NCBI RefSeq assembly: GCF_000014885.1
Contig: NC_011566.1
Location: 992,001-1,056,000, forward strand
Reading direction: 5' to 3'
Length of the DNA: 64,000 bases
Origin: Shewanella piezotolerans WP3
GTDB taxonomy: Bacteria > Pseudomonadota > Gammaproteobacteria > Enterobacterales > Shewanellaceae
Position 1 is the first letter of the stretch, and the number at the start of each line of letters is the position of its first letter. The translations under genes were made by a program, and so were the position numbers. Under the pieces are notes generated by a model. It made no database searches and was not told where the DNA came from. It worked only from the letters and a program-made list of their open reading frames with translations. Positions 37,401 through 43,850 of this stretch are shown piece by piece.

Positions 37401-38461
37401 TCACCATGAATTCGATATCTTCGAGCTATCGAGATTCCAGTAACAGTCTGCGTGGTGGTCGAGGTGATGACAGTTTTACCATGGGATATGGCAGTGACAC
37501 CTACCATTATGATTTAGGCGATGGTCATGATGTCATTCGAGACAAGGGATATGACTCGAGTCAGGATGAGACGAAACATCGTCGAGACACGTTAGTATTG
37601 GGTGCCGGTATTACGCGTGAGATGGTGAGCTTCACTCATGACAGTGCGGGTAACATTATTATCACGATAACAGATCCGGATAATGCGGCCAATAATGGCA
37701 GTATTATGGTGATGGGTGCATACACGAGCAGCACGTATCGAATTGAAGGTATCGAGTTTTCGGGTGATGAAAGTGGTGCCAGTAACTTGGATGAAGCGGC
37801 AATATTGGCGGCATTAGAAGAAATGCATGGCACTGAAGGTAGTGATGTAATTCAGGGAACTTCTACTGCGGATATCATTTACGGAGAGAATGGGGGAGAC
37901 ACGCTTTACGGCCGAAAGGGGGCTGATAAGCTTTTTGGTGGCTCAGGTGACGATAAGTTAGTAGGTGGTGGTGGTAAAGACCTACTAATTGGTGGTAGTG
38001 GTGATGACCAATTAATTGGTGGTGGTGGTGGTGACACTCTGAACGGAGGTGAAGGGAGCGATAACTTAAAAGGTTCTGCAGGTAATGATACTTATTTGTT
38101 TTCTTCTGATTTCGGTAACGATGTTATAAATAATTATGACTCAAACTCTTCCAGTATTGATACAGCTATATTTAACGATGTTTCAATCGAAGAGCTGTGG
38201 TTTAGTCGTGATGGTAATGATCTACAGATCAACGTCATTGGAACTGATAATCAAGTAGAAATATCTGATTGGTACAGTGGTGTTAATTATCAATTGGATA
38301 AAGTTCAAGTCGGTGATTCAGTATTATTAAATACTCAACTCGAACAACTTGTTTCAGCCATGGCAAGCTTTGATGTACCAGTTGGTACTGGAAGCATTGT
38401 TACCGAAGAAGCTCAAGATGCGTTAAGGCCAATATTAGTAGAAAGTTGGAACACCCTCTAG
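34445..38461 (+). CDS. RTX-type calcium-binding secreted protein
   Basis: 1,338 residues, no signal peptide. The N-terminal third contains EF-hand-like Ca-binding loops (DLDGDGLELT, DNDNDGILNR, DINSNGLIENG, DSNNDGQFDSND, DLDQDGVADDG; residues about 155-265). A helical middle follows. RTX nonapeptide blocks (GGAGNDTIN, GAGDD, GGSGDDKLVGG) start near residue 630. Haemolysin-type calcium-binding-related modules precede a C-terminal secretion region. Two 224-residue-period modules are virtually identical at DNA level. It is probably exported by the upstream type I system. A toxin, adhesin or enzyme role is not decided by the sequence. Confidence 0.88.
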   Translation: MNNVLSWLYNGWGNYETGKGAGDLIDSRNELIEACKEGYSNPTAGNAQKIRDAADEYRRNAAKSGTGLLVSDPILGKALGQLIDNENLRDYYHGNERDNKRWSEIAQALGHEDWEKDGIREQCTLEGITQLVNEIGNIPPGSSRVIDPLMIDLDGDGLELTSSIYFDNDNDGILNRTSWVGSDDGVLVFDINSNGLIENGSEIFGDDFVKSNGEKAIDGFDALRDLDSNNDGQFDSNDSNFADVNIWRDLDQDGVADDGELFTLESLGIQSIGLEEVRTNTPLNDSVEVSRSTVNLINGSTLNIHDVNLASSTLHTAYDHTGIELDDSIRSMANIIGMGRVDSLQYSMKQNIELKNLVVQFSSLDSMDGQLGLIQAITEQWAKTHNSAALDRIVEWNVGRFVSSVSTDPETGRRVETTSVAFMPEVLSEELSYKINILSAFYGDDRFKNVNVMGDRLGGALQAIDAAIDSLQNNFYELLVSQTRLNKYLDLIDVDFGSENIFNYEALNEYVKRQVQTGEDKLTVLEDILFIIERDPVLLADSELYLQLNDLIDLLPIEETKELLDEHNVSVDDFGYIFKSYLGVEIVSVKDGYTDALVINRDAPVILLAGDSVTNVTINAPEVIVTAGSGDDHVTTGSGEDLIEAGNGNDTINSGSGNDTIYGGAGNDTINTGAGDDIAYGAAGEDVINSGAGNDTIYGGAGNDTINTGAGDDKAYGGAGDDMLTNTGAGDTALYGEEGHDTLTGYYRANNTLDGGEGNDTLTMNSISSSYRDSSNSLRGGRGDDSFTMGYGSDTYHYDLGDGHDVIRDKGYDSSQDETKHRRDTLVLGAGITREMVSFTHDSAGNIIITITDPDNAANNGSIMVMGAYTSSTYRIEGIEFSGDESGASNLDEAAILAAAEGMFGTDGDDALTGTSMSETLYGGEGNDVIHTGSGEDIAYGGADNDTLTNTGAGDTALYGEEGHDTLTGYYRANNTLDGGEGNDTLTMNSISSSYRDSSNSLRGGRGDDSFTMGYGSDTYHYDLGDGHDVIRDKGYDSSQDETKHRRDTLVLGAGITREMVSFTHDSAGNIIITITDPDNAANNGSIMVMGAYTSSTYRIEGIEFSGDESGASNLDEAAILAALEEMHGTEGSDVIQGTSTADIIYGENGGDTLYGRKGADKLFGGSGDDKLVGGGGKDLLIGGSGDDQLIGGGGGDTLNGGEGSDNLKGSAGNDTYLFSSDFGNDVINNYDSNSSSIDTAIFNDVSIEELWFSRDGNDLQINVIGTDNQVEISDWYSGVNYQLDKVQVGDSVLLNTQLEQLVSAMASFDVPVGTGSIVTEEAQDALRPILVESWNTL
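36613..37137 (+). repeat. 525-bp module of the RTX gene, copy 1
   Basis: Repeats at an exact 672-bp offset (37285-37809). I see one substitution (C/T near 37106 versus 37778). Identity this high at silent sites implies recent duplication or gene conversion. Confidence 0.95.
37285..37809 (+). repeat. 525-bp module of the RTX gene, copy 2
   Basis: Second copy of the module at 36613-37137. The intervening 147 bp encode different RTX repeats, so this is a direct but not abutting duplication. Confidence 0.95.
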
Positions 38462-38496
38462 AGTTAGGCTTGTTATGTAACTAAAAGGTTTTAAAT

Positions 38497-38535
38497 AAGG
38501 CATTGCACGTAGATAGTGTAGTGCCTTTCTGTTTT
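38497..38535 (+). terminator. Terminator of the RTX operon
   Basis: AAGGCATTGCA pairs with TGTAGTGCCTT (G-U pairs allowed), followed by TCTGTTTT. Confidence 0.7.
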
Positions 38536-38592
38536 AAAAAATTTAGTAATTCAATTACATTTAGAAGGAATCGGAAATCTGCAATCGCTTAG

Positions 38593-38697
38593 ATTTGTCA
38601 GCTTATGGTTATATTTTATGTCAGGATATGCTTATATTTTTAAGCTAAGTGTTTGAAAGAAAAATAAGGCTTATGTCAGCTTTTGCTTGCAGCGACA
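38593..38697 (-). repeat. Distal transposon end with TnsB sites (active element)
   Basis: Inverted relative to the tnsA end. Sites read TTTGTCAGCTTATGGTTAT, TTATGTCAGGATATGCTTAT and, terminally, TTATGTCAGCTTTTGCTTGC followed by AGCGACA. The last base pairs mirror TGTCGCTG at 12729, and ATTAG follows. Confidence 0.9.
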
Positions 38698-38702
38698 ATT
38701 AG
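38698..38702. repeat. Target-site duplication ATTAG, distal side
   Basis: Identical to 12724-12728. Confidence 0.85.
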
Positions 38703-38720
38703 AACGCAGTATGAATTAAC

Positions 38721-39090
38721 CTGCCGAATAGGCAGTAAAACCTCTTCTTGATGTTATGAGAAGAGGTTTTTTATTTGAAAAGTTAGAAGGATGATATGAC
38801 GAATCTAATGTTGTATGTTTTTAGTTCTAGCCCACTTTTCCCTCCGGATTTAAGCTATCAATAACCTTTTAATAGAATGGTGATTCTTATGACGACAAAA
38901 GATCTTAGTGCATGTGACCTTCTTCGAAAAGCTTGTGATATTTATAAAGGCGACCGTAGTCTAGTTGAATCGCTATTTAACAGTGACGTTCCGGCATTCG
39001 GTAACAAAAGCCCAACGATTTACTCGGATCTCCGGAAGGGCGTCAACAGGTCAACGAACTGCTTAATAAAATGGAGTGCGGAGAGTTTTC
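38721..39090 (+). repeat. Diverged duplicate of the post-array region
   Basis: CTGCCGAATAGGCAG at 38721-38735, a terminator hairpin (38737-38776) and the antitoxin gene repeat the segment 29002-29371 with scattered substitutions and small indels. The copy carries no neighbouring full repeats, so it is the tail of another array. Confidence 0.9.
38877..39090 (+). pseudogene. Frameshifted copy of the DUF2384 antitoxin
   Basis: Nearly identical to 29157-29375 up to about codon 44. There one A is missing in the run that is AAAAA in the first copy (GGTAACAAAAGCCC against GGTAATAAAAAGCCC), which shifts the frame. The DUF2384 core is then read out of frame, and an unrelated 91-residue frame runs on to 39152. 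Confidence 0.8.
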
Positions 39091-39240
39091 TTGAATATCA
39101 AAGTGCCATCTTGGCACACTTTTCCCCATTACGAGTTAACGAGAGAGATTAGTTCATAAGATAACTGACAATATAGCCTTATTTTTATTAATCTACTGGT
39201 CACTACAAGGCGAGTAAAGTTTCAGCGGCGGTGGTTTCAA

Positions 39241-39262
39241 TTGTGACCTGACGAATAGGCAG
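39241..39262 (+). repeat. Degenerate I-F repeat-like sequence at the Rhs junction
   Basis: GTGACCTGACGAATAGGCAGC differs from the repeat start GTGAACTGCCGAATAGGCAG at only two of 20 bases. The first in-frame Rhs codons start within it. It may mark a recombination point. Confidence 0.5.
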
Positions 39263-40395
39263 CCATCAACTGCTGTACACATTGCGAGACAGGCTTGGTA
39301 GTGCAACGACCATGGTTGACCATCAGGGTAATATCATCAGCCAGCGTTACTTCGACCCGTTTGGTCGCACAGCTTCGGCAAGTGTCGCGGGCAGCTTAGG
39401 GGATTTAGTTGATACCAACCGTAATCGTCGTGGCTTTACTGACCATGAGCATTTGAATGAACAGCAGTTAATTCATATGAACGGTCGGGTGTACGATTAC
39501 AGCATGGGTCGCTTTATGTCGGTTGACCCATTTATTCAATCGCCTACATCGACGCAGAGTGTTAATCCGTATTCGTATATCATGAATAACCCGCTGGCGG
39601 GGACAGATCCGACGGGGTATGCGAGTTGTTATGAAAAAGGCTTTTTATGTACTAAGGATAATGTAGATAAAGGTGAGAATGTTAACTGGGCTAAAGCTTG
39701 TATACCAGGTAGTTGTGAGTCTAGGTCTAACAACAGTAATGGTTCTACACAGGAGCAATCATCTAAAAATAAAGAGACTCAAAACAGTGATATTGGTGGG
39801 CTGGGGGGGGATTGCTCAGCAGGGAAATGAAGATAGTACAATGAGTACTCGGAAGGGAAAACTAAACTCTGTAGAGCATATGTATGACGATCGGCCTAAA
39901 TCTTTTACTAAAGAAAAAGTGAAAGATATCAGAATGGCCGTTGATAACGCTTGGGGTGATAATGATTTAAGTCGCGGCTTTGCTACTGAAGAGTTAGCAG
40001 CTCAAGCATTTTCTGATGCAATAAACCCCATATCAATTGATAATAGCGTTGAAATTGGTGCCAATATTGGGTATGAAGCCTTATCTGATTCGTATTACTT
40101 ATCTAATCCTGTAACATCATATTTACCTGATGCTATTAGGTATACTGAATATGCATTGGAACCAGCACTTGGTGCAAGAACGGCTTATGTTCATACTCAT
40201 GGCTCAGTCAGTAAGGGGGCTGAATCGTTTTCTGGGCATAATTACAAAGGTGGTGATATAGGTTTTTCAAAATTAAACAAAATAAATGCCTATATGGCTT
40301 CACCTTCTAGACGATTATATAAATTTAACTTTAGTGCTTTTACAAGAGCTCAAAGTTCTGATTCACGAGATTTTGTTTCAGAGGTAGGAAAATAA
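39259..40395 (+). pseudogene. 5'-truncated Rhs core plus DUF4329-like toxin tip, frame broken at a G8 tract
   Basis: The frame encodes HQLLYTLRDRLGSATTM, RYFDPFGR and GRVYDYSMGRFMSVDPF...NPYSYIMNNPLAGTDPTGY, the Rhs repeat-associated core that ends where variable toxin tips begin. A run of eight G (39803-39810) ends this frame in a stop at 39828. A one-base shift joins it to an open frame through 40395, with YVHTHGSVSKG and PSRRLYKFNF as in DUF4329-like tips. The N-terminal Rhs shell is absent. Slippage in the G tract could restore the fusion, but without the shell it is probably a reservoir cassette. Confidence 0.75.
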
Positions 40396-40397
40396 AT

Positions 40398-40838
40398 ATG
40401 GAAGTAAGACAAATTTTGGTTTTAATTTTTTCGGTTATCTTGCTTTTCTCAATAGAGGTAGAGGCTAATAGTGTGACTTTAAATGCGAATGAGCGATGTG
40501 GGCAAAATTACTGCATAGTATCTGTAGCTCATTTAATGACTAATGCTGATAAATATGAAAAGAGGAAAGTTGCCCTAGTTGGTATTGTTGATGTTAGCAA
40601 TCCTCAATCTGTTATGGTTTATTTAGATGAAGGGTCTTTTAAACATAAGGTTTACGAGAATGCTGTTGCTGTTAGTGCTCCTTTAATTGCAACTATGTCA
40701 AAAGAAAAGAAAGGTCTAATTCAAGGAAACTATGTTTACATTTATGGTAAGTATTACTCTAATATTGGCAGCGATAAAGGGTTTATCAATGGCACTATCG
40801 ATAAAGTGGAATCAATCACTTTATACGGTGAAAATTAA
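40398..40838 (+). CDS. Putative immunity protein of the Rhs DUF4329-like toxin
   Basis: 146 residues with an N-terminal signal sequence (QILVLIFSVILLFSIEVEANS). It starts 2 bp after the toxin frame ends, the usual toxin-immunity order. The mature part is a small beta-rich domain (KVALVGIVDVSNPQSVMVYLD, YVYIYGKYYSNIG), OB-fold-like in pattern. Periplasmic location would suit a toxin acting in the envelope. Assignment as immunity rests on position. Confidence 0.6.
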   Translation: MEVRQILVLIFSVILLFSIEVEANSVTLNANERCGQNYCIVSVAHLMTNADKYEKRKVALVGIVDVSNPQSVMVYLDEGSFKHKVYENAVAVSAPLIATMSKEKKGLIQGNYVYIYGKYYSNIGSDKGFINGTIDKVESITLYGEN

Positions 40839-40897
40839 TGGAATTAACGCTGCGTTGAACATGCAGGTGTACCATTACCACTAACTCATTGAAGAAA

Positions 40898-40922
40898 TAA
40901 TACATAGACAGGCATAGTTAAT
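40898..40922 (+). repeat. 25-bp direct repeat, copy 1
   Basis: TAATACATAGACAGGCATAG plus TTAAT; recurs at 41287-41311 with one mismatch. The pair brackets the IS fragment. Confidence 0.85.
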
Positions 40923-41017
40923 GGCATCAGATAAAGGGGGCAGAGCCTGACGAATCCCCACAAAAAGATATGAATAAATAATGAGATAGATAAAAAAGAG
41001 AGGAACATTCATGGCAT

Positions 41018-41286
41018 TTGGTGATCAAAATTATCGCCAAACAAAAATTACCACGAGTAAATGCCATGAATGCAAAGCAAGTTTTATCAAAATGTCTCTC
41101 TCTTGTCACCCCATCAATGCACAAAACTCGTCGACAGAGTTTGTTTTCAGCAATCGAAAGTTCAATGAATGGTGGCTCCCTGTCAATCACAGGCCTTGGT
41201 CGCGACATTGATAGTAATACCTTGGAAAAACATAAGATTAAACGTGTTGATAGGCTTTGTAGTAACGTCAACTTACATCGTCATGA
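41018..41286 (+). pseudogene. IS4-family transposase, N-terminal fragment
   Basis: The frame encodes KQVLSKCLSLVTPSMHKTRR and KIKRVDRLCSNVNLHRH, the N-terminal DNA-binding region of IS4-type transposases. It stops abruptly at the second 25-bp repeat, so about three quarters of the transposase is missing. Confidence 0.7.
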
Positions 41287-41311
41287 TAATACATAGACAG
41301 CCATAGTTAAT
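41287..41311 (+). repeat. 25-bp direct repeat, copy 2
   Basis: One mismatch to 40898-40922. The TNT toxin frame opens within it. Confidence 0.85.
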
Positions 41312-41743
41312 CGGGAAATAAACCCCAATTTTAGCGTAGCTAGACCATCAGGTAATAATAGAAGCTATAACGAAGTTAGACAGTTAGAAATACAGTTAGG
41401 AAATATTCGAGGAGCACTTCCTGTCCCATACTGGCCTTCAAACGGAGGATTTCAAAGGGTTAATATAATGACATTACGACCAGGAACAATTATTGACAGG
41501 TATGGCCCTGAAACTGGTACTTATGTAGCCCCAGCGGGAGTCCCGTTTACACAACGGTCATTACCACCAGAGCATATTAATCTCCCTTTAACTCAATATA
41601 GAGTAGTGAGACCTATACCTGTATATTATGGGCCTGCCACTCCACATTTTGGGCAATTTGGAGGAGGGATTCAATATCAACTACCTAATAATGTTCGAAG
41701 TTTAAGGCAGGGCACTAAACCATATTTGGAGTTAGTAAAATGA
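41297..41743 (+). pseudogene. Orphan TNT-domain toxin tip (NAD+ glycohydrolase type), 5' truncated
   Basis: The frame is open from 41297 with no good start until ATG 41468. LRPGTIIDRYGPETGTYVAP, VPFTQRSLPP and HFGQFGGGIQYQL are hallmarks of the TNT domain, whose Arg (DRYG) and Gln (GGIQY) bind and cleave NAD+. No delivery domain precedes it, as for displaced Rhs tips that can be recombined onto a full Rhs gene. The stop overlaps the next gene (ATGA). From ATG 41468 alone the product would be 91 residues. Confidence 0.75.
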
Positions 41744-41976
41744 AGGTTAAAGAGTTAAAGCTAAGGCTGCAAAAAGAAAAGTTTAACCCTCATTGTTACA
41801 ATGTCGATGGTGGTAAACCATTAGACGGGTATGGGCTAGTGTTCAGATCCGGGTTATGGGTATACTTTACCTTTGAAAGAGGGATTGAAAGTAATCAGAA
41901 AATGTTTCTAGATGAGAGTGATGCATGTGAGTATTTTTATAATGCAATTAATGAGGATCCAACTGTAAAGCCTTAG
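41740..41976 (+). CDS. Putative immunity protein of the TNT toxin
   Basis: 78 residues, cytosolic, mixed alpha/beta (MKVKELKLRLQKEKFNPHCYNVDGG...LDESDACEYFYNAINEDP). It starts inside the toxin stop codon, the standard coupling for toxin-immunity pairs. Small proteins of this kind follow many TNT toxins. I recognise no named Imm family with certainty. Confidence 0.6.
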   Translation: MKVKELKLRLQKEKFNPHCYNVDGGKPLDGYGLVFRSGLWVYFTFERGIESNQKMFLDESDACEYFYNAINEDPTVKP

Positions 41977-42527
41977 AATAATAGGCTGGTTTATCTGAAC
42001 AGGCATGACAAATCAAATTTAGATAGCTAATGATTTCCCCCTCTTAATCAGCCCTATTTATTTGGGGCTTTTTGTTGTCTGTAGGTTGTCAATTTGACCT
42101 GCACGGTGAGCCGTACTAGCCAGTAGAAGTGATCAGTTGTGATCAGCAGCCTGTGCAATTAACACCAGTGCCACTATCTGTGATTAAATTTATAACCTGT
42201 TTCCTCAGCGTGCAGTGCACATTTCGGTGCATTTTATCTTGGCATCTCTAGCAGAACTGCTATTTCCTCGCCGCATTTTTGTTGTGAGTTGGGTGTTTGA
42301 AGGCTTAGGCTATATTCTATTAATTCCCTCACGTAGATTTTTAGCTGTTCACTGATGGCGGAATGTGTGGTCAATACCGAGTAGATTCGTGGTCAAGGAT
42401 AAAAGATTGTGTGGTCAGAGTGGGTGAGATTCTACAAACTGAAACGTGCAGGTGAAAAAGCTGGGAAGTCCATAGCAGCTGAAAGATTATTACAAAATAT
42501 TTGGTTCGTTAGTCTCTCACATTACTA
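41977..42527. other. Intergenic region of the element remnant
   Basis: A hairpin AGCCCTATTTATTTGGGGCT with a following T-run (about 42046-42071) probably ends the toxin-immunity transcript. Three GTGGTCA heptamers start at 42367, 42389 and 42411, exactly 22 bp apart, followed by a short relic frame (RFYKLKRAGEKAGKSIAAERL). They may be the end of a degraded insertion sequence. No intact gene. Confidence 0.45.
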
Positions 42528-42631
42528 ATTTGTCAGCTTATGGTTATATTTTATGTCAGAATATGGTTATATTTTTAGCTAAGCTATTGAAAGATGGAGG
42601 CGAGCTGTGTCAGGTTATGCTTGCAGCGACA
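42528..42631 (-). repeat. Second distal CAST end
   Basis: Aligns along its whole length with 38593-38697: TTTGTCAGCTTATGGTTATA, TTATGTCAGAATATGGTTAT, TGTCAGGTTATGCTTGC and terminal AGCGACA. The match is high in the binding sites and lower between them. CTATT follows at 42632-42636. Confidence 0.88.
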
Positions 42632-42636
42632 CTATT

Positions 42637-42893
42637 GCAGAAGCGAGTTACTGCGTTACATCCTCGCTCACAACTTGCCTACCTAAAGGTATGTCTTCGT
42701 TGTTCGCTGCGGGGCGCCTTGTACTTCGTTTCTTCATAACGCCATTTGTTTTATCCGCTTACATCTGTAGCGTTATTGTCTGCGCTTTCTCATGTCATCA
42801 AGCGAGCCTTCAGAGGTTGCCATAAAGAGCCGTATGCGGTGTCGCTTATGCTGACTAAATAATTAGCACCTCGAGATAACACGATTATGCTGA
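42637..42893. other. Native intergenic sequence upstream of btuF
   Basis: Presumed original cobO-btuF spacer, resuming after the old transposon end. No gene, promoter or riboswitch was recognised. Confidence 0.4.
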
Positions 42894-42949
42894 CCTAGAA
42901 CCTAGAACCTAGAACCTAGAACCTAGAACCTAGAACCTAGAACCTAGAA
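42894..42949 (+). repeat. Eight tandem CCTAGAA heptamers before btuF
   Basis: Perfect 7-bp repeats, eight copies, ending 19 bp before the btuF ATG; AAAAAGGA follows as RBS. Copy number could change by slippage and alter promoter or 5'-UTR spacing. Confidence 0.95.
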
Positions 42950-42968
42950 TAAAGCGAAAAAGGATTTT

Positions 42969-43793
42969 ATGAATATTTTGTGTAAATCAATTGTGGCGTT
43001 GAGCCTATTTATCTCTGTAGCATCTTACGCTGCTGAGCCTGCTAAACGCATCATCGCTTTATCTCCCCATGCGGTGGAGATGCTGTATGCCATTGGCGCT
43101 GGCGAGTCGATTGTGGCGACTACTGACCACGCCGACTATCCAGAAGCTGCGCTTAAAATTCCTCGTATTGGTGGCTATCACGGGATTCAAATTGAACGAG
43201 TGCTTGAGCTTAATCCTGATTTAGTCGTGGTATGGGGTGGGGGCAATAAAGCGGAAGATATTCAGCGCATTAAAGACTTGGGCTTTGAAGTTTTTGATAG
43301 CACGCCAAAGACACTGCTAGCGGTTGCTGATGAACTTGAAGCGCTTGGTGAACTCACTGGCAATCAAGCACAAGCAGCTACTGCAGCTGAGGCTTATCGA
43401 CATGAGTTAGCTCGTTTACAGCAAGTCAACTTGGCCAAGCCTGAGGTGAAGGTCTTCTATCAGCTGTGGTCTACTCCTTTGATGACGGTTGCTCAGGGCA
43501 GTTGGATCCAGCAGATAATAGCAGTTTGTCACGGTAATAATGTATTTGCTGACTCTGCCAATGAATATCCCCAGGTCAGTCTAGAAACGGTATTACTTAA
43601 GCTGCCAGAAGTGATCTTACAAAGCCAAGATGAAGGCAATATTCAGGGGATTGACTGGGGGCAGTGGCCTGAGATCCCTGCGGTTAAGCAGCAACACATC
43701 TATCAGCTTAATGCAGACTTATTACATCGTGCATCTCCTAGAGCTTTGCTTGGTGTTGAAGCCTTATGCGAGGCGTTAGATAAAGCTCGTTAG
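42969..43793 (+). CDS. btuF: Periplasmic cobalamin-binding protein BtuF
   Basis: 274 residues with a signal peptide (SIVALSLFISVASYAAEP, cut near residue 22). KRIIALSPHAVEMLYAIGAG, GGYHGIQIERVLELNPDLVVVWGG and LLHRASPRALLGVEALCEAL fit the class III binding proteins. It delivers B12 to BtuCD encoded at 6058-7939. It is now separated from that operon by two transposon insertions, so it must rely on a local promoter. RBS AAAAAGGA lies 6 bases before the ATG. Confidence 0.9.
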   Translation: MNILCKSIVALSLFISVASYAAEPAKRIIALSPHAVEMLYAIGAGESIVATTDHADYPEAALKIPRIGGYHGIQIERVLELNPDLVVVWGGGNKAEDIQRIKDLGFEVFDSTPKTLLAVADELEALGELTGNQAQAATAAEAYRHELARLQQVNLAKPEVKVFYQLWSTPLMTVAQGSWIQQIIAVCHGNNVFADSANEYPQVSLETVLLKLPEVILQSQDEGNIQGIDWGQWPEIPAVKQQHIYQLNADLLHRASPRALLGVEALCEALDKAR

Positions 43794-43814
43794 TATGTCG
43801 CAGGGAGTTGGATC

Positions 43815-43843
43815 GCTAGCACCAAGAATGACCAGGTGCTAGC
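43815..43843. terminator. Hairpin between convergent btuF and MFS genes
   Basis: GCTAGCACC and GGTGCTAGC form a perfect 9-bp stem with an 11-base loop. T-runs are weak. Confidence 0.6.
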
Positions 43844-43850
43844 TGTATGT

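Larger units (their letters stand above)
12729..38697 (+). mobile_element. Type I-F3 CRISPR-associated Tn7-like transposon inserted downstream of cobO
   Basis: The 25,969-bp unit is bounded by TGTCGCTG...GCAGCGACA inverted ends with repeated TnsB-type sites and flanked by ATTAG. It carries tnsA, tnsB, tnsC, tniQ, cas8/5f, cas7f, cas6f and an array, but no cas1 or cas2-3, so it can target but not acquire or degrade. The tnsA end faces the protospacer, as the tns-bearing end of Tn7 faces its attachment site. Cargo between tnsC and tniQ and beyond the array includes a helicase pair, a three-gene ATPase operon and an RTX/type I secretion set. Confidence 0.92.
38703..42631 (+). mobile_element. Remnant of an older I-F3 CAST at the same site
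   Basis: It begins within I-F3 array-end sequence (solo repeat core at 38721), continues with a diverged copy of the post-array region, then Rhs toxin cassettes and an IS fragment, and ends in a second distal transposon end (42528-42631) followed by CTATT. tns and cas genes are gone. CTATT also lies at 12722-12726 beside cobO, which fits an earlier insertion two bases from the present one. Confidence 0.75.

Noticed and set aside
38721..38735. Second functional CRISPR array
   Set aside because: Only one repeat core is present, with no upstream repeat at 60-bp spacing.
39282..39830. Complete Rhs protein
   Set aside because: The shell-forming N-terminal repeats are missing and the frame begins after a stop within repeat-like DNA, so it is a displaced C-terminal fragment.
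42637..42720. Protospacer to the right of the distal ends
   Set aside because: If the distal end faced the target, a match should lie about 48 bp past 38697 or 42631. Neither region resembles the homing spacer, whereas cobO does.
42530..42825. Short plus-strand open frames after the toxin cassettes
   Set aside because: They run through the second transposon end and the native spacer. No RBS, family or sensible composition.
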